DNA of 64,000 nt from Klebsiella spallanzanii (GTDB lineage: Bacteria > Pseudomonadota > Gammaproteobacteria > Enterobacterales > Enterobacteriaceae): positions 310,001-374,000 of the forward strand of contig NZ_CABGGS010000043.1 of NCBI RefSeq assembly GCF_902158555.1. The letters are read 5' to 3'. Positions 9,592 to 19,390 of the stretch are shown one piece after another. How positions within the stretch are numbered: the stretch's first letter is position 1; the number at the start of each line of letters is the position of its first letter. Made by a program: the position numbers and the translations under genes. The notes beneath the pieces were generated by a model, which did not search any database, was not told the DNA's origin, and was given only the letters and a program-made list of their open reading frames with translations.

Positions 9592-10512
9592 ATGAGCACC
9601 TTAGGTCATCAATACGATAACTCCCTGGTATCTAACGCATTTGGCTTTCTGCGTCTGCCGCTGAATTTCCAGCCGTATGACAGCGATGCTGACTGGGTGA
9701 TTACCGGCGTCCCGTTTGATATGGCGACTTCCGGGCGCGCGGGCGGCCGCCATGGCCCGGCGGCGATCCGCCAGGTCTCTACCAACCTTGCATGGGAGCA
9801 CAACCGTTTCCCGTGGAACTTCGATATGCGCGAACGCCTGAACGTCGTTGATTGCGGCGACCTGGTTTACGCGTTCGGCGATGCGCGCGAGATGAGCGAA
9901 AAGCTACAGGCACATGCGGAAAAACTGCTGGCCGCAGGGAAACGTATGCTCTCCTTCGGCGGCGACCACTTTGTCACGCTGCCGCTGCTGCGTGCCCATG
10001 CTAAGCACTTTGGCAAAATGGCGTTGGTGCACTTCGATGCCCATACCGACACCTACGCCAACGGCTGCGAATTTGACCACGGTACCATGTTCTACACCGC
10101 GCCGAACGAAGGTCTGATCGATCCAAATCACTCGGTGCAGATCGGTATCCGCACCGAGTTTGATAAAGACAACGGCTTTACGGTGCTGGATGCGGGGCAG
10201 GTTAACGATCGTACCGCTGATGATGTCATTGCCCAGGTTAAGCAGATCGTTGGCGATATGCCGGTCTATCTGACCTTTGATATCGACTGCCTCGATCCGG
10301 CGTTTGCCCCGGGCACGGGTACGCCAGTGATCGGCGGTCTGACGTCGGATCGCGCGATCAAACTGGTGCGTGGGCTGAAGGATCTGAATATCGTCGGGAT
10401 GGACGTGGTGGAGGTTGCTCCGGCTTACGATCAGTCTGAGATCACTGCGCTGGCTGCGGCGACGCTGGCGCTGGAGATGCTCTATATCCAGGCGGCGAAG
10501 AAAGGCGAGTAA
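9592..10512 (+). CDS. speB: Agmatinase (agmatine ureohydrolase)
   Basis: Hydrolyses agmatine to putrescine and urea; with SpeA it forms the arginine route to putrescine. The 306-residue protein belongs to the arginase/ureohydrolase family. Mn ligands are all visible: His126 (GGDH), Asp149, His151 and Asp153 (HFDAHTD), and the aspartates of [18 protein letters not shown]. Length equals the E. coli enzyme. It is followed by a long palindromic repeat instead of a simple terminator. Confidence 0.97.
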   Translation: MSTLGHQYDNSLVSNAFGFLRLPLNFQPYDSDADWVITGVPFDMATSGRAGGRHGPAAIRQVSTNLAWEHNRFPWNFDMRERLNVVDCGDLVYAFGDAREMSEKLQAHAEKLLAAGKRMLSFGGDHFVTLPLLRAHAKHFGKMALVHFDAHTDTYANGCEFDHGTMFYTAPNEGLIDPNHSVQIGIRTEFDKDNGFTVLDAGQVNDRTADDVIAQVKQIVGDMPVYLTFDIDCLDPAFAPGTGTPVIGGLTSDRAIKLVRGLKDLNIVGMDVVEVAPAYDQSEITALAAATLALEMLYIQAAKKGE

Positions 10513-10514
10513 TC

Positions 10515-10643
10515 GGAATCGGACTATTTTACTCGCCATTTTGAACCCGGGCAGTGCTCTCCATCCTCACGTACTACGTGTACGCTCCGGTGGCTGTGCG
10601 CTGTCCGGGTTCAAACTGGCTTCGCCAATAACGTCCGATTTGT
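10515..10643. repeat. Large imperfect palindrome between speB and loiP
   Basis: The left arm ATCGGACTATTTTACTCGCC...TTTGAACCCGGGCAG is mirrored by CTGTCCGGGTTCAAA...GGCTTCGCCAATAACGTCCGAT on the right, over about 125 bases. The centre contains TCACGTACTACGTGTACGCTCC, very similar to the centre of the ERIC copy at 44920-45103 (TCACGTACTTATGTACGCTCC). It looks like a mobile intergenic palindromic repeat of the ERIC kind, though not a standard ERIC. As RNA it would fold into one long hairpin between the convergent speB and loiP genes and may end both transcripts. Confidence 0.65.
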
Positions 10644-10661
10644 TACAAATTGGGTCGAGAA

Positions 10662-11420
10662 TTACTTAATCCCGTCCGCGGCCATCCGATCACGAATATG
10701 CTGAGCGCGCGCCTCTGATGCCGGGTGGTCGTCAAACATTGAACTTTGGCGACCGGCTTCCAGCTTCGCTAGCTTTTCGAAGCTGGTGGCGAGACCCGCC
10801 GGGTTAATACCACGTTTACGCAGCAGATCGTAAGAGTAATCGTCCGCTTCTGACTCCTGGCGCTGGGAGAACTGTGAGTTCACCAGTTTCTCACCCAGAT
10901 CGCCTAACTGCGATTGCGACAGGCTGCCAACGATGCCGCCAGCGGAAGCCGCCGCTGCGCGCACGGCGTTGGTCCCTAACGCCACCTGCATGCCTTTCTT
11001 CACATGGCCAAGCGCGACGTGGCCCATTTCGTGGCCAATGACCGCTTCGACCTCGTTATCATTCATTAAATCCATCAGTCCGCTGTAAACGCGGATGCAG
11101 CCGTTAGCCATGGCGAAGGCATTAACGTCTTTGGTTTGGTACACCTTGTAGTTCACTGGCTGGCCGTTGATATTGTCCCCCAGCGCGGCGGCGATTTTAG
11201 TCAGCCGTTTGCTGTATTCACTACTGGCAGGCGCGATAGTGGCTTTGGCATCCATCTCCTGGCAGGCTTTATCGCTTAAGGTCTTGACCTGCTCGTCGCT
11301 GAGCGAGTAGGCCTGGAAAGCTTCCGCGCCGGAGCTAAGCAGGCCATTGGAGTCCATGTTCTGGCATCCGGTAAGCGTTGCTGCGATCCCAAGGGCAAGA
11401 ATAGCTGAGCGAATTTTCAT
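10662..11420 (-). CDS. loiP: LoiP, outer-membrane M48 metalloprotease lipoprotein
   Basis: A 252-residue M48-family zinc protease (formerly yggG). The signal peptide ends in lipobox LTGC, making Cys19 the lipidated residue. The zinc motif HEMGH is at residues 130-134 and the third ligand region RQESEADDYS around residue 189. In E. coli LoiP is an outer-membrane protease induced by low osmolarity that cleaves between phenylalanines and partners with BepA-type proteases. It stands alone, divergent from tktA. Confidence 0.94.
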   Translation of the reverse strand: MKIRSAILALGIAATLTGCQNMDSNGLLSSGAEAFQAYSLSDEQVKTLSDKACQEMDAKATIAPASSEYSKRLTKIAAALGDNINGQPVNYKVYQTKDVNAFAMANGCIRVYSGLMDLMNDNEVEAVIGHEMGHVALGHVKKGMQVALGTNAVRAAAASAGGIVGSLSQSQLGDLGEKLVNSQFSQRQESEADDYSYDLLRKRGINPAGLATSFEKLAKLEAGRQSSMFDDHPASEARAQHIRDRMAADGIK

Positions 11421-11699
11421 TTTTTATCTTCCACAATCTTATGGTTATTTATCCGAAAAAACGGCGATGGCAGGCCTGCCGTATCCTGTTCAAATTATAA
11501 ATACTATCTCAGGATGCGGGCGAGAGGATTACGGCGTAGCACAACGTGTTCCAGAGATTTCTTAAACGGTAAAAGGATGCTCCATGTACATGCTTTGCCG
11601 CTTAGGTTACATTGTTCACACTTTTTTCCGGCGTAGCCCAAAACGCGCTGTCGTCAAGTCGTTGCGGGCATGGCCTTCATTATCCGATCTGGAGTCAAA

Positions 11700-13691
11700 A
11701 TGTCCTCACGTAAAGAGCTTGCTAACGCTATTCGTGCGCTGAGCATGGACGCAGTACAGAAAGCCAAATCCGGCCACCCGGGTGCCCCGATGGGTATGGC
11801 TGACATTGCCGAAGTCCTGTGGCGTGATTTCCTGAACCATAACCCGCAGAACCCGTCCTGGGCTGACCGCGACCGCTTCGTACTGTCTAACGGCCACGGC
11901 TCGATGCTGATTTACAGCCTGCTGCACCTCACCGGTTATGATCTGCCGATTGAAGAGCTGAAGAACTTCCGTCAGCTGCACTCTAAAACGCCGGGTCACC
12001 CGGAAGTCGGCTACACCGCGGGTGTCGAAACCACGACCGGTCCGCTGGGGCAGGGTATTGCCAATGCGGTGGGTATGGCGATTGCGGAGAAAACCCTGGC
12101 GGCGCAGTTTAACCGTCCGGGCCACGACATTGTTGACCACTTCACCTACGCTTTCATGGGCGATGGCTGCATGATGGAAGGTATCTCCCACGAGGTATGT
12201 TCTCTGGCCGGTACCCTGAAGCTTGGCAAGCTGGTGGCGTTCTATGACGACAACGGCATCTCCATCGACGGTCACGTTGAAGGCTGGTTCACCGACGACA
12301 CGGCAAAACGCTTCGAAGCCTACGGCTGGCACGTGGTGCGCGGCGTTGATGGTCACGATGCTGACTCGATTAAACGCGCGGTGGAAGAAGCGCGTGCAGT
12401 CACTGACAAACCGTCCCTGCTGATGTGTAAAACCATCATTGGTTTCGGTTCGCCAAACAAAGCCGGTACCCACGACTCCCACGGCGCGCCGCTGGGCGAC
12501 GCAGAGATCGCGCTGACCCGTGAAGCGCTCGGCTGGAAACATCCGGCCTTTGAAATCCCGTCTGACATCTATGCACAGTGGGATGCGAAAGAAGCCGGTC
12601 AGGCAAAAGAGTCCGCGTGGAACGAGAAATTTGCCGCCTACGCGAAGGCCTTCCCGCAGGAAGCGGCAGAATTCACCCGCCGTATGAAAGGCGATATGCC
12701 GGCTGACTTCGACGCGAAAGCGAATGAATTCATCGCGAAGCTGCAGGCGAATCCATCCAAAATCGCCAGCCGTAAAGCATCCCAGAATGCGATCGAAGCT
12801 TTCGGTCCGCTGCTGCCTGAATTCCTCGGCGGCTCCGCTGACCTGGCGCCAAGTAACCTGACCATCTGGTCCGGCTCTAAAGCGATTAACGAAGACACCG
12901 CCGGTAACTACATCCATTACGGCGTGCGTGAATTCGGCATGACCGCCATTGCCAACGGTATCTCCCTGCACGGCGGTTTCCTGCCGTACACTTCCACCTT
13001 CCTGATGTTCGTCGAGTACGCGCGTAACGCGGTACGTATGGCGGCGCTGATGAAGCAGCGTCAGGTGATGGTCTACACCCACGACTCCATCGGTCTGGGC
13101 GAAGACGGCCCGACGCACCAGCCGGTTGAGCAGGTGGCTTCTCTGCGCGTGACCCCGAACATGTCCACATGGCGTCCGTGCGACCAGGTTGAATCCGCTA
13201 TTGCGTGGAAATACGGCGTTGAGCGTCAGGACGGCCCGACCGCGCTGATTCTGTCCCGTCAGAACCTGGCACAGCAGGAGCGTACTGAAGAACAGCTGGC
13301 GAACGTTGCCCGCGGCGGCTACGTGCTGAAAGATTGCGCGGGCCAGCCGGAGCTGATCTTCATCGCCACCGGTTCTGAGGTTGAGCTGGCGGTTGCCGCT
13401 TACGAAAAACTGACTGCCGAAGGCGTGAAGGCGCGCGTGGTTTCCATGCCGTCCACCGACGCGTTCGACAAGCAGGATGCGGCGTACCGTGAGTCCGTGC
13501 TGCCGAAAGCGGTCTCTGCGCGCGTGGCCATCGAAGCGGGTATCGCCGACTACTGGTTCAAATACGTGGGCCTGAACGGCGCGATTGTTGGCATGACCAC
13601 CTTCGGTGAGTCTGCTCCGGCAGAGCTGCTGTTTGAAGAGTTTGGCTTCACCGTTGACAACGTGGTCGCTAAAGCGAAAGCGCTGCTGTAA
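11700..13691 (+). CDS. tktA: Transketolase 1
   Basis: Thiamine-diphosphate enzyme of the non-oxidative pentose phosphate pathway that moves two-carbon units between sugar phosphates. The 663-residue product starts [10 protein letters not shown]; an in-frame start ten residues upstream has no support in the family. The TPP motif is visible as Gly154-Asp155-Gly156 through Asn185, with His66 in NGHGS and the glutamate of REFGM. Length equals E. coli TktA. It is monocistronic, with its own terminator. A 470-residue open frame on the opposite strand is a codon-bias shadow. Confidence 0.97.
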   Translation: MSSRKELANAIRALSMDAVQKAKSGHPGAPMGMADIAEVLWRDFLNHNPQNPSWADRDRFVLSNGHGSMLIYSLLHLTGYDLPIEELKNFRQLHSKTPGHPEVGYTAGVETTTGPLGQGIANAVGMAIAEKTLAAQFNRPGHDIVDHFTYAFMGDGCMMEGISHEVCSLAGTLKLGKLVAFYDDNGISIDGHVEGWFTDDTAKRFEAYGWHVVRGVDGHDADSIKRAVEEARAVTDKPSLLMCKTIIGFGSPNKAGTHDSHGAPLGDAEIALTREALGWKHPAFEIPSDIYAQWDAKEAGQAKESAWNEKFAAYAKAFPQEAAEFTRRMKGDMPADFDAKANEFIAKLQANPSKIASRKASQNAIEAFGPLLPEFLGGSADLAPSNLTIWSGSKAINEDTAGNYIHYGVREFGMTAIANGISLHGGFLPYTSTFLMFVEYARNAVRMAALMKQRQVMVYTHDSIGLGEDGPTHQPVEQVASLRVTPNMSTWRPCDQVESAIAWKYGVERQDGPTALILSRQNLAQQERTEEQLANVARGGYVLKDCAGQPELIFIATGSEVELAVAAYEKLTAEGVKARVVSMPSTDAFDKQDAAYRESVLPKAVSARVAIEAGIADYWFKYVGLNGAIVGMTTFGESAPAELLFEEFGFTVDNVVAKAKALL

Positions 13692-13707
13692 TCATCTTTA
13701 CTGCACA

Positions 13708-13740
13708 AAACGGGTCGCTCAGGCGGCCCGTTTCTTTTTA
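13708..13740 (+). terminator. Intrinsic terminator of tktA
   Basis: AAACGGG and CCCGTTT form the stem, followed by TTCTTTTTATTT, 16 bases after the tktA stop codon. Confidence 0.85.
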
Positions 13741-14020
13741 TTTGAGACTGCCCTAGCTTTTTTTGTTAGTAGTCAGCAAGCCACTAATGGTGATCTAATT
13801 CACAAATCACTAATTTAGTGATTTTCAGTATTTGCGGTTCAGATCACAAACATATGGTTGCTTTATTTTTTACCATTATTAACTGTTTGTTTTTATTCAT
13901 TTCGCAAAAACTCTTAGTCGTACCACCTCACTTTTGCCGCTTATTGCTTTCGCAGTGGCTCACGAGTATTTTATTTTTAACGTTAAGTTGTACCCTATAA
14001 ATAAAATAAAAGGATGATCT
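13741..14020 (+). promoter_or_regulatory. Regulatory region of the cmt operon
   Basis: An AT-rich stretch of 280 bases with no gene. It contains a perfect 9-base inverted repeat AATCACTAA-T-TTAGTGATT at 13805-13823, a looser copy CACTAATGGTGAT near 13781, and a CRP-like TGCGGTTCAGATCACA at 13833-13848. The position upstream of a PTS operon suggests sugar-specific control plus catabolite control. None of the sites is proven. Confidence 0.45.
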
Positions 14021-14464
14021 ATGCGACTGATTGATTATTTCCCTGAAGCATCAATATCAATTAAAGACTCCGCATCAAACTGGCAAGAGGCCGTTGATTT
14101 TTCAATGTCAGCTTTATTGTCTAATCATTATGTGAGTCCGCAATATATTCAGGCAATTAAGGACTCAACGTTAACTAACGGGCCTTACTATATTCTTGCT
14201 CCTGAAGTGGCAATGCCCCATGCTCGTCCTGAGTATGGTGCCTTGAAAACAGGAATGTCGTTAACACTATTGCGAAAACATGTCACTTTTGGTGAAGATA
14301 ATGAGCCTGTTAAATTATTAATTGGACTGTCTGCTGCTGATTCAAATTCACATATTGGCGCGATTCAGGCATTAAGCGAATTATTGTGTGAAGAAGAAAA
14401 TCTGGCTGCATTACTGGCAGCTAAATCTGAAAAACAACTAGCGGATATTATTGCCCGCGCATAA
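14021..14464 (+). CDS. cmtB: PTS system EIIA component (CmtB, mannitol/fructose type)
   Basis: A 147-residue EIIA of the fructose/mannitol class. The phospho-accepting histidine is His67 in APEVAMPHARPE. It would take phosphate from HPr and hand it to the EIIB domain of CmtA. In E. coli the cmtAB genes are called cryptic mannitol PTS because no natural substrate is established. The gene looks AT-richer than tktA before it and epd after it. It is the first gene of a six-gene operon, with 27 bases to cmtA. Confidence 0.9.
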   Translation: MRLIDYFPEASISIKDSASNWQEAVDFSMSALLSNHYVSPQYIQAIKDSTLTNGPYYILAPEVAMPHARPEYGALKTGMSLTLLRKHVTFGEDNEPVKLLIGLSAADSNSHIGAIQALSELLCEEENLAALLAAKSEKQLADIIARA

Positions 14465-14491
14465 GTCCCCCCTTCCTTTCAGGATATTATT

Positions 14492-15868
14492 ATGGAAAAC
14501 AAGTCTGCTCGTGCAAAGGTCCAGGCTTTTGGTGGGTTTTTGACTGCCATGGTCATCCCAAATATCGGTGCATTTATTGCCTGGGGATTTATTACTGCTT
14601 TATTTATTCCTACCGGCTGGATGCCAAACGAACATTTTGCCAAAATTGTTGGCCCGATGATTACTTATTTATTACCCGTGATGATTGGCTCAACCGGCGG
14701 TCACTTAGTTGGGGGTAAGCGTGGGGCGGTAATGGGGGGCATCGGGTCGATTGGTGTTATCGTCGGCGCGGATATTCCTATGTTCCTTGGATCGATGATC
14801 ATGGGCCCGCTGGGTGGTCTGGTGATTAAATATATTGACCGAGCGCTGGAAAAACGCATCCCTGCCGGTTTCGAAATGGTCATCAATAACTTCTCTCTCG
14901 GTATCTCTGGCATGATCTTATGCCTGTTGGGGTTTGAGGTTATTGGCCCGGCGGTTCTCGTGGCGAATAATTTTGTGAAGGAGTGTATCGAAGCTCTGGT
15001 GCATGCGGGATATCTGCCGCTGCTCTCGGTCATCAATGAACCAGCGAAGATTCTCTTTCTAAATAATGCTATCGATCAGGGCGTTTATTATCCGCTCGGC
15101 ATGCAGCAGGCCGCGGAGACCGGTAAATCGATTTTCTTTATGGTTGCTTCTAATCCGGGGCCTGGGCTGGGACTGCTGCTCGGATTTGCCATCTTTGGTA
15201 AAGGAATGAGTAAGAAGTCTGCACCTGGTGCCATGATTATCCACTTCCTTGGCGGTATCCATGAGCTCTATTTCCCTTATGTACTGATGAAGCCGTTAAC
15301 GCTGATTGCCATGATTGGCGGCGGGATGACGGGAACCTGGGTCTTTAATTTGTTGGACGGTGGTCTGGTTGCAGGGCCGAGTCCTGGCTCAATCTTCGCC
15401 TATCTGGCATTAACGCCAAAAGGCTCATTTATTGCCACTATTGCAGGTGTGACGGCGGGAGCGCTGGTGACCTTTATCATTACCTCTTTTATTCTGAAGA
15501 TGGATAAAAGCATCGAGGTCGAAAAAGGGGATACTTTTGCCGAGTCTGCTAAAGCGGTGAAAGCGATGAAGCGTGAAGGTTCATTTTCTTATAAGCAAGT
15601 TAAGCGCGTCGCTTTTGTTTGCGATGCAGGTATGGGCTCCAGCGCGATGGGGGCAACAACCTTCCGCAAACGTCTGGAAAAAGCGGGATTGGCTATTACA
15701 GTTACCCATTATGCCATCGAAAATGTACCGGATGATGCGGATATTATAGTGACTCACGCCAGTCTGGAAGGACGCGTTAAACGCGTCAGTGATAAACCGC
15801 TGGTATTGATTAAAAACTATATTGGCGACCCGCACCTGGACGAGTTGTTTAAAAATCTCAGCGCCTGA
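14492..15868 (+). CDS. cmtA: PTS system EIIBC permease (CmtA, mannitol type)
   Basis: Inner-membrane PTS permease of 458 residues. The N-terminal 330 or so residues form the IIC transport domain with several membrane segments and the signature GGIHELYFPYVLM; a linker follows; the C-terminal IIB domain carries the phospho-cysteine Cys377 in AFVCDAGMGSSAMG. There is no IIA domain, which CmtB supplies. Mannitol-type IIC suggests a hexitol-like substrate, but CmtA is not shown to carry mannitol in its natural setting. Downstream yggP follows after 25 bases. Confidence 0.9.
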   Translation: MENKSARAKVQAFGGFLTAMVIPNIGAFIAWGFITALFIPTGWMPNEHFAKIVGPMITYLLPVMIGSTGGHLVGGKRGAVMGGIGSIGVIVGADIPMFLGSMIMGPLGGLVIKYIDRALEKRIPAGFEMVINNFSLGISGMILCLLGFEVIGPAVLVANNFVKECIEALVHAGYLPLLSVINEPAKILFLNNAIDQGVYYPLGMQQAAETGKSIFFMVASNPGPGLGLLLGFAIFGKGMSKKSAPGAMIIHFLGGIHELYFPYVLMKPLTLIAMIGGGMTGTWVFNLLDGGLVAGPSPGSIFAYLALTPKGSFIATIAGVTAGALVTFIITSFILKMDKSIEVEKGDTFAESAKAVKAMKREGSFSYKQVKRVAFVCDAGMGSSAMGATTFRKRLEKAGLAITVTHYAIENVPDDADIIVTHASLEGRVKRVSDKPLVLIKNYIGDPHLDELFKNLSA

Positions 15869-15893
15869 TTGCTCATTAATTTACGGAGTTAAT

Positions 15894-17171
15894 ATGAAAA
15901 CCAAAGTAGCTGCTATCTATGGCAAGCAGGATGTCCGTATTCGTGAATTCGAACTTCCGCAAATTACCGATAATGAATTGCTGGTGAGCGTAATATCTGA
16001 CAGCGTATGTTTATCCACCTGGAAGGCCGCCGCTTTAGGTAGCGAACATAAACGCGTTCCGGACGATTTAGAAAATCATCCTGTTATTACCGGGCATGAG
16101 TGTGCAGGTATTATTGTTGAGGTGGGGAAAAATCTCGCCGATAAATATAAAAAAGGCCAGCGATTTGTTTTGCAACCCGCTATGGGATTACCTAGCGGAT
16201 ATTCTGCAGGCTATAGCTATGAATACTTCGGCGGCAATGCCACCTATATGATTATTCCTGAGGTGGCTATTAATCTGGGGTGCGTATTGCCCTACCACGG
16301 ATCCTATTTTGCCGCCGCATCGCTCGCGGAACCAATGTGCTGCATTATTGGTGCCTATAACGCCAATTATCACACTACGCCTTATGTCTATGAACATCGG
16401 ATGGGAATAAAACCCGGAGGCAATCTGGCGCTGCTGGCGTGCGCCGGACCGATGGGTATTGGCGCGATAGATTACGCCATCAACGGCAACATCACCCCAG
16501 CGCGGGTGGTGGTGGTCGATATTGATGAAAAGCGGTTGGCACAGGCGCAAAAGCTGCTGCCGGTCGAACTGGCGGCCAGTAAAGGGATTGAGCTGGTTTA
16601 TGTCAATACGAGAGATATTGCAGATCCAGTACAGATGCTACGGGCGCTGACGAATGACGAAGGATTTGACGATGTCTTCGTATACGCCGCCGTCCCGGCA
16701 ATCGTGGAAATGGCGGATGAACTGCTGGCGGAAGACGGATGCCTGAATTTCTTTGCCGGACCTACGGATAAAAACTTTAAAGTTCCGTTTAATTTCTACA
16801 ATGTGCATTACAACAGCACTCATGTAGTGGGGACCTCCGGCGGCTCCACGGACGACATGCTAGAGGCTATCGCCCTGAGCGCAACCGGGCAGCTACAGCC
16901 TTCATTTATGGTGACGCATATTGGAGGACTGGATGCGGTACCTGACACAGTTTTGAATCTACCCAACATTCCGGGCGGTAAGAAGCTGATTTATAACGGC
17001 GTAACCATGCCGTTAACGGCGATTGCTGATTTTGCCGAGAAAGGTAAAACCGACCCGCTATTTCATCAACTGGCGAAGCTGGTAGAGAAGACGCATGGGA
17101 TCTGGAATGAACAAGCCGAAAAATACCTTCTGGCGCACTTTGGCGTTGACACCGGCGAGGTGACGGAATGA
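15894..17171 (+). CDS. yggP: YggP, zinc-type alcohol dehydrogenase-like protein
   Basis: A 425-residue member of the medium-chain dehydrogenase superfamily. It contains the GHECAG motif typical of the zinc/active-site region, a Rossmann stretch (CAGPMGIGAIDYAI then VVVVDID), and the start MKTKVAAIYGKQDVR that agrees with E. coli YggP. The substrate is unknown; its place after a PTS permease suggests oxidation of an imported sugar or polyol phosphate, similar to sorbitol- or galactitol-phosphate dehydrogenases. The stop codon overlaps the yggF start by four bases (ATGA). The ATG at 15894 has GGAG upstream; a longer frame reaching into cmtA is not used. Confidence 0.88.
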   Translation: MKTKVAAIYGKQDVRIREFELPQITDNELLVSVISDSVCLSTWKAAALGSEHKRVPDDLENHPVITGHECAGIIVEVGKNLADKYKKGQRFVLQPAMGLPSGYSAGYSYEYFGGNATYMIIPEVAINLGCVLPYHGSYFAAASLAEPMCCIIGAYNANYHTTPYVYEHRMGIKPGGNLALLACAGPMGIGAIDYAINGNITPARVVVVDIDEKRLAQAQKLLPVELAASKGIELVYVNTRDIADPVQMLRALTNDEGFDDVFVYAAVPAIVEMADELLAEDGCLNFFAGPTDKNFKVPFNFYNVHYNSTHVVGTSGGSTDDMLEAIALSATGQLQPSFMVTHIGGLDAVPDTVLNLPNIPGGKKLIYNGVTMPLTAIADFAEKGKTDPLFHQLAKLVEKTHGIWNEQAEKYLLAHFGVDTGEVTE

Positions 17172-18139
17172 TGTCACTGGCGTGGCCGCTACTACGCACA
17201 ACGGAACAGGCAGCGCTTGCTGCCTGGCCCGAAACGGGTTGTGGCGATAAAAATAAAATTGATGGTCTGGCGGTGAGCGCAATGCGACAGGCGCTCAATA
17301 AGCTTAACTTTCAAGGACGAATTGTCATTGGGGAAGGCGAAATCGACGATGCGCCCATGCTGTGGATTGGCGAGCAGGTTGGCGGCGGAAAAGGGCCTGC
17401 TATCGATATCGCCGTTGATCCGATAGAAGGCACCCGAATGGTTGCGATGGGGCAGAGTAATGCGCTGGCGGTAATGGCTTTCGCTCCTGCACGCTCACTA
17501 CTGCATGCACCTGATATGTATATGAAGAAGATTGTCGTAAGCCGCCGGGCGAAAGGGGCGATTGATCTGCGACTTTCGTTAAGCGAAAACTTACTTAGCG
17601 TTGCTAAGGTGCTGGATAAGCCGCTGACGTCATTGCGCATGGTCACCTTGGATAAGCCCCGGCTACGCCCGGCAATCGATGAGGCGAGAAAGCTAGGCGT
17701 GAAAGTTTTTGCACTGCCGGATGGCGATGTGGCTGCCAGCGTGCAGACCTGCATGGCGGACAACGCTTATGACGTAATGTTTACCATCGGTGGCGCGCCG
17801 GAAGGGGTGATATCGGCGTGTGCGGTGACTGCTTTAGGCGGGGATATGCAGGCCGAACTTATCGATTTTTGTGAAGCGAAAGGCAACTCTACCGAGCATC
17901 AGCAAATAGCGCAGAGCGAACGCCGACGTTGTGATGAGATGGGCGTGAAGGTCAACCATGTGTATCGGCTTGATGATATTGTGAGCCACCGCGATGTTCT
18001 GTTCGCTGCAACCGGCGTCACGGGAGGAGACCTGTTATGTGGTATTCAACGCAGCGCGGGCGGAATTCGCACACAAACAATCCTGATCAGTGGCATAGAC
18101 CAAACGTGTAATATAGTAGACTCTCTGCATTCCTGGTGA
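17168..18139 (+). CDS. yggF: YggF, GlpX-type (class II) fructose-1,6-bisphosphatase
   Basis: A 323-residue GlpX-family phosphatase. The substrate and metal motifs IGEGEIDDAPML and DIAVDPIEGTRMVA are intact, as are LPDGDVAASV and TIGGAPEGVISACA. E. coli YggF hydrolyses fructose 1,6-bisphosphate in vitro, with Mn2+. In this operon it may act on a bisphosphate made from the PTS product. It is translationally coupled to yggP by a four-base overlap. Confidence 0.9.
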   Translation: MMSLAWPLLRTTEQAALAAWPETGCGDKNKIDGLAVSAMRQALNKLNFQGRIVIGEGEIDDAPMLWIGEQVGGGKGPAIDIAVDPIEGTRMVAMGQSNALAVMAFAPARSLLHAPDMYMKKIVVSRRAKGAIDLRLSLSENLLSVAKVLDKPLTSLRMVTLDKPRLRPAIDEARKLGVKVFALPDGDVAASVQTCMADNAYDVMFTIGGAPEGVISACAVTALGGDMQAELIDFCEAKGNSTEHQQIAQSERRRCDEMGVKVNHVYRLDDIVSHRDVLFAATGVTGGDLLCGIQRSAGGIRTQTILISGIDQTCNIVDSLHSW

Positions 18140-18154
18140 TTTATCGAGAAACGA

Positions 18155-18664
18155 ATGACGACGCTAACAGAAGATGACGCGCTGGAGCAACTGGACGCTC
18201 AGCAAGATTTACTCTCCTTTATGGCGACTGCAAATACACTATTGTTGCAGGCCATTAAGCGTTTTCTGCCCTCGCTGTTCGTGAATAATGATGAAGAGAT
18301 CGTGGAATATGCAGTGAAGCCGTTACTCGCGCAAAGCGGCCCGTTGGACGATATTGATGTGGCGTTACGACTGATATATGCGCTGGGGAAAATGGATAAA
18401 TGGCTTTATGCCGATATCACTCAATTCTCACAGTTTTATCAGTATCTGGCTGAACAGAACGACCCGCCCGGATTTGCTGACGAGGTGACCTGGGATTTTA
18501 TTTGTAATGTCAATAGCATTACGGATAACACGGCGTTATATGGTGCGTTGAAATCAATGAAATTCGCTGATTTCTCCTCATGGTCAGAAATTCGCTTCAT
18601 CAATATGGTAAAAACCGCGCTGGCGCTGGCGATAACGGCGATATTAAAGGAACTAACGCCGTGA
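18155..18664 (+). CDS. yggD: YggD, MtlR-family protein
   Basis: A 169-residue protein of the MtlR/FumE-like family; length and start MTTLTEDDALEQLDAQ match YggD. MtlR is a repressor of the mannitol operon that lacks a clear DNA-binding domain, and none is visible here. In E. coli YggD has also been reported as a weak fumarase (FumE). Its position in the cmt operon favours a regulatory role for this sugar system. The stop overlaps the GTG start of yggC. Confidence 0.82.
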   Translation: MTTLTEDDALEQLDAQQDLLSFMATANTLLLQAIKRFLPSLFVNNDEEIVEYAVKPLLAQSGPLDDIDVALRLIYALGKMDKWLYADITQFSQFYQYLAEQNDPPGFADEVTWDFICNVNSITDNTALYGALKSMKFADFSSWSEIRFINMVKTALALAITAILKELTP

Positions 18665-19377
18665 ATATAACGCTGAATATAAATGGGTTGAATGTTTTAG
18701 CCCAATACAGTGATGATGAAATTGAGAATGTCCATCAACCTTTACTACGCCGTTTTACTCAATTACATACTTTAATGCCGAATCGGCGGACCATTATTTT
18801 TCTCAGCGCGCCGCCAGGGACGGGAAAATCGACGCTTACGACGTTCTGGGAATATTTGGCTTGTCAGGATCCGCATCTGGTTCAGATTCAGACGCTACCT
18901 ATGGATGGTTTCCACCGTTATAACCACTGGCTGGAAGAGCATGGGCTGCGTGGTTCGAAAGGTGCGCCAGAGACGTTTGATATTGCGAAGCTCGCGGATA
19001 ACCTTCGTCAGATTCGGCAGGGTGAGGGAACCTGGCCGCAGTATGACCGGCAAAAGCATGATCCGGTTGAGAACGCGATTAATGTGTCTGCTCCCGTTGT
19101 TATCGTTGAGGGGAATTGGCTGCTGCTGGACGATGAACAATGGCGCGCACTTGCGCAGTTCTGCGACTTTTCACTGTTTATAAAAGCCCCAGCCAGTGCT
19201 CTACAGGAAAGGCTGGTCAGGAGAAAGCTGGCCGGAGGATTATCGCAGGCTGAAGCCGAAGCGTTTTATGAGAGAACCGATGGTCCAAACGTTCGTCGGG
19301 TACTTGAAAATAGCCGTGCTGCAAACCTTACGTTAGAGATGGCGATTGAAGGTACGTATCAGCTGGCATGTCCCTGA
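18661..19377 (+). CDS. yggC: YggC, P-loop kinase-like protein
   Basis: A 238-residue protein related to uridine kinase, pantothenate kinase and FrcK-type fructose kinases. The Walker A motif is APPGTGKST (about residue 56), followed by LPMDGFHRYN, which resembles the conserved DGFH(x)YN of this kinase group, and KGAPETFD. The GTG at 18661 overlaps the yggD stop (GTGA) and gives the E. coli YggC N-terminus. A kinase here could make a bisphosphate that YggF cleaves; the substrate is unknown. The gene looks moderately AT-rich. Confidence 0.85.
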   Translation: MNITLNINGLNVLAQYSDDEIENVHQPLLRRFTQLHTLMPNRRTIIFLSAPPGTGKSTLTTFWEYLACQDPHLVQIQTLPMDGFHRYNHWLEEHGLRGSKGAPETFDIAKLADNLRQIRQGEGTWPQYDRQKHDPVENAINVSAPVVIVEGNWLLLDDEQWRALAQFCDFSLFIKAPASALQERLVRRKLAGGLSQAEAEAFYERTDGPNVRRVLENSRAANLTLEMAIEGTYQLACP

Positions 19378-19390
19378 TTCAGGCGAGCAT

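Noticed and set aside
11706-13118. 470-residue open frame opposite tktA
   Set aside because: Antisense to the well-supported tktA; the composition is what strong codon bias produces on the other strand and no family motif is seen.
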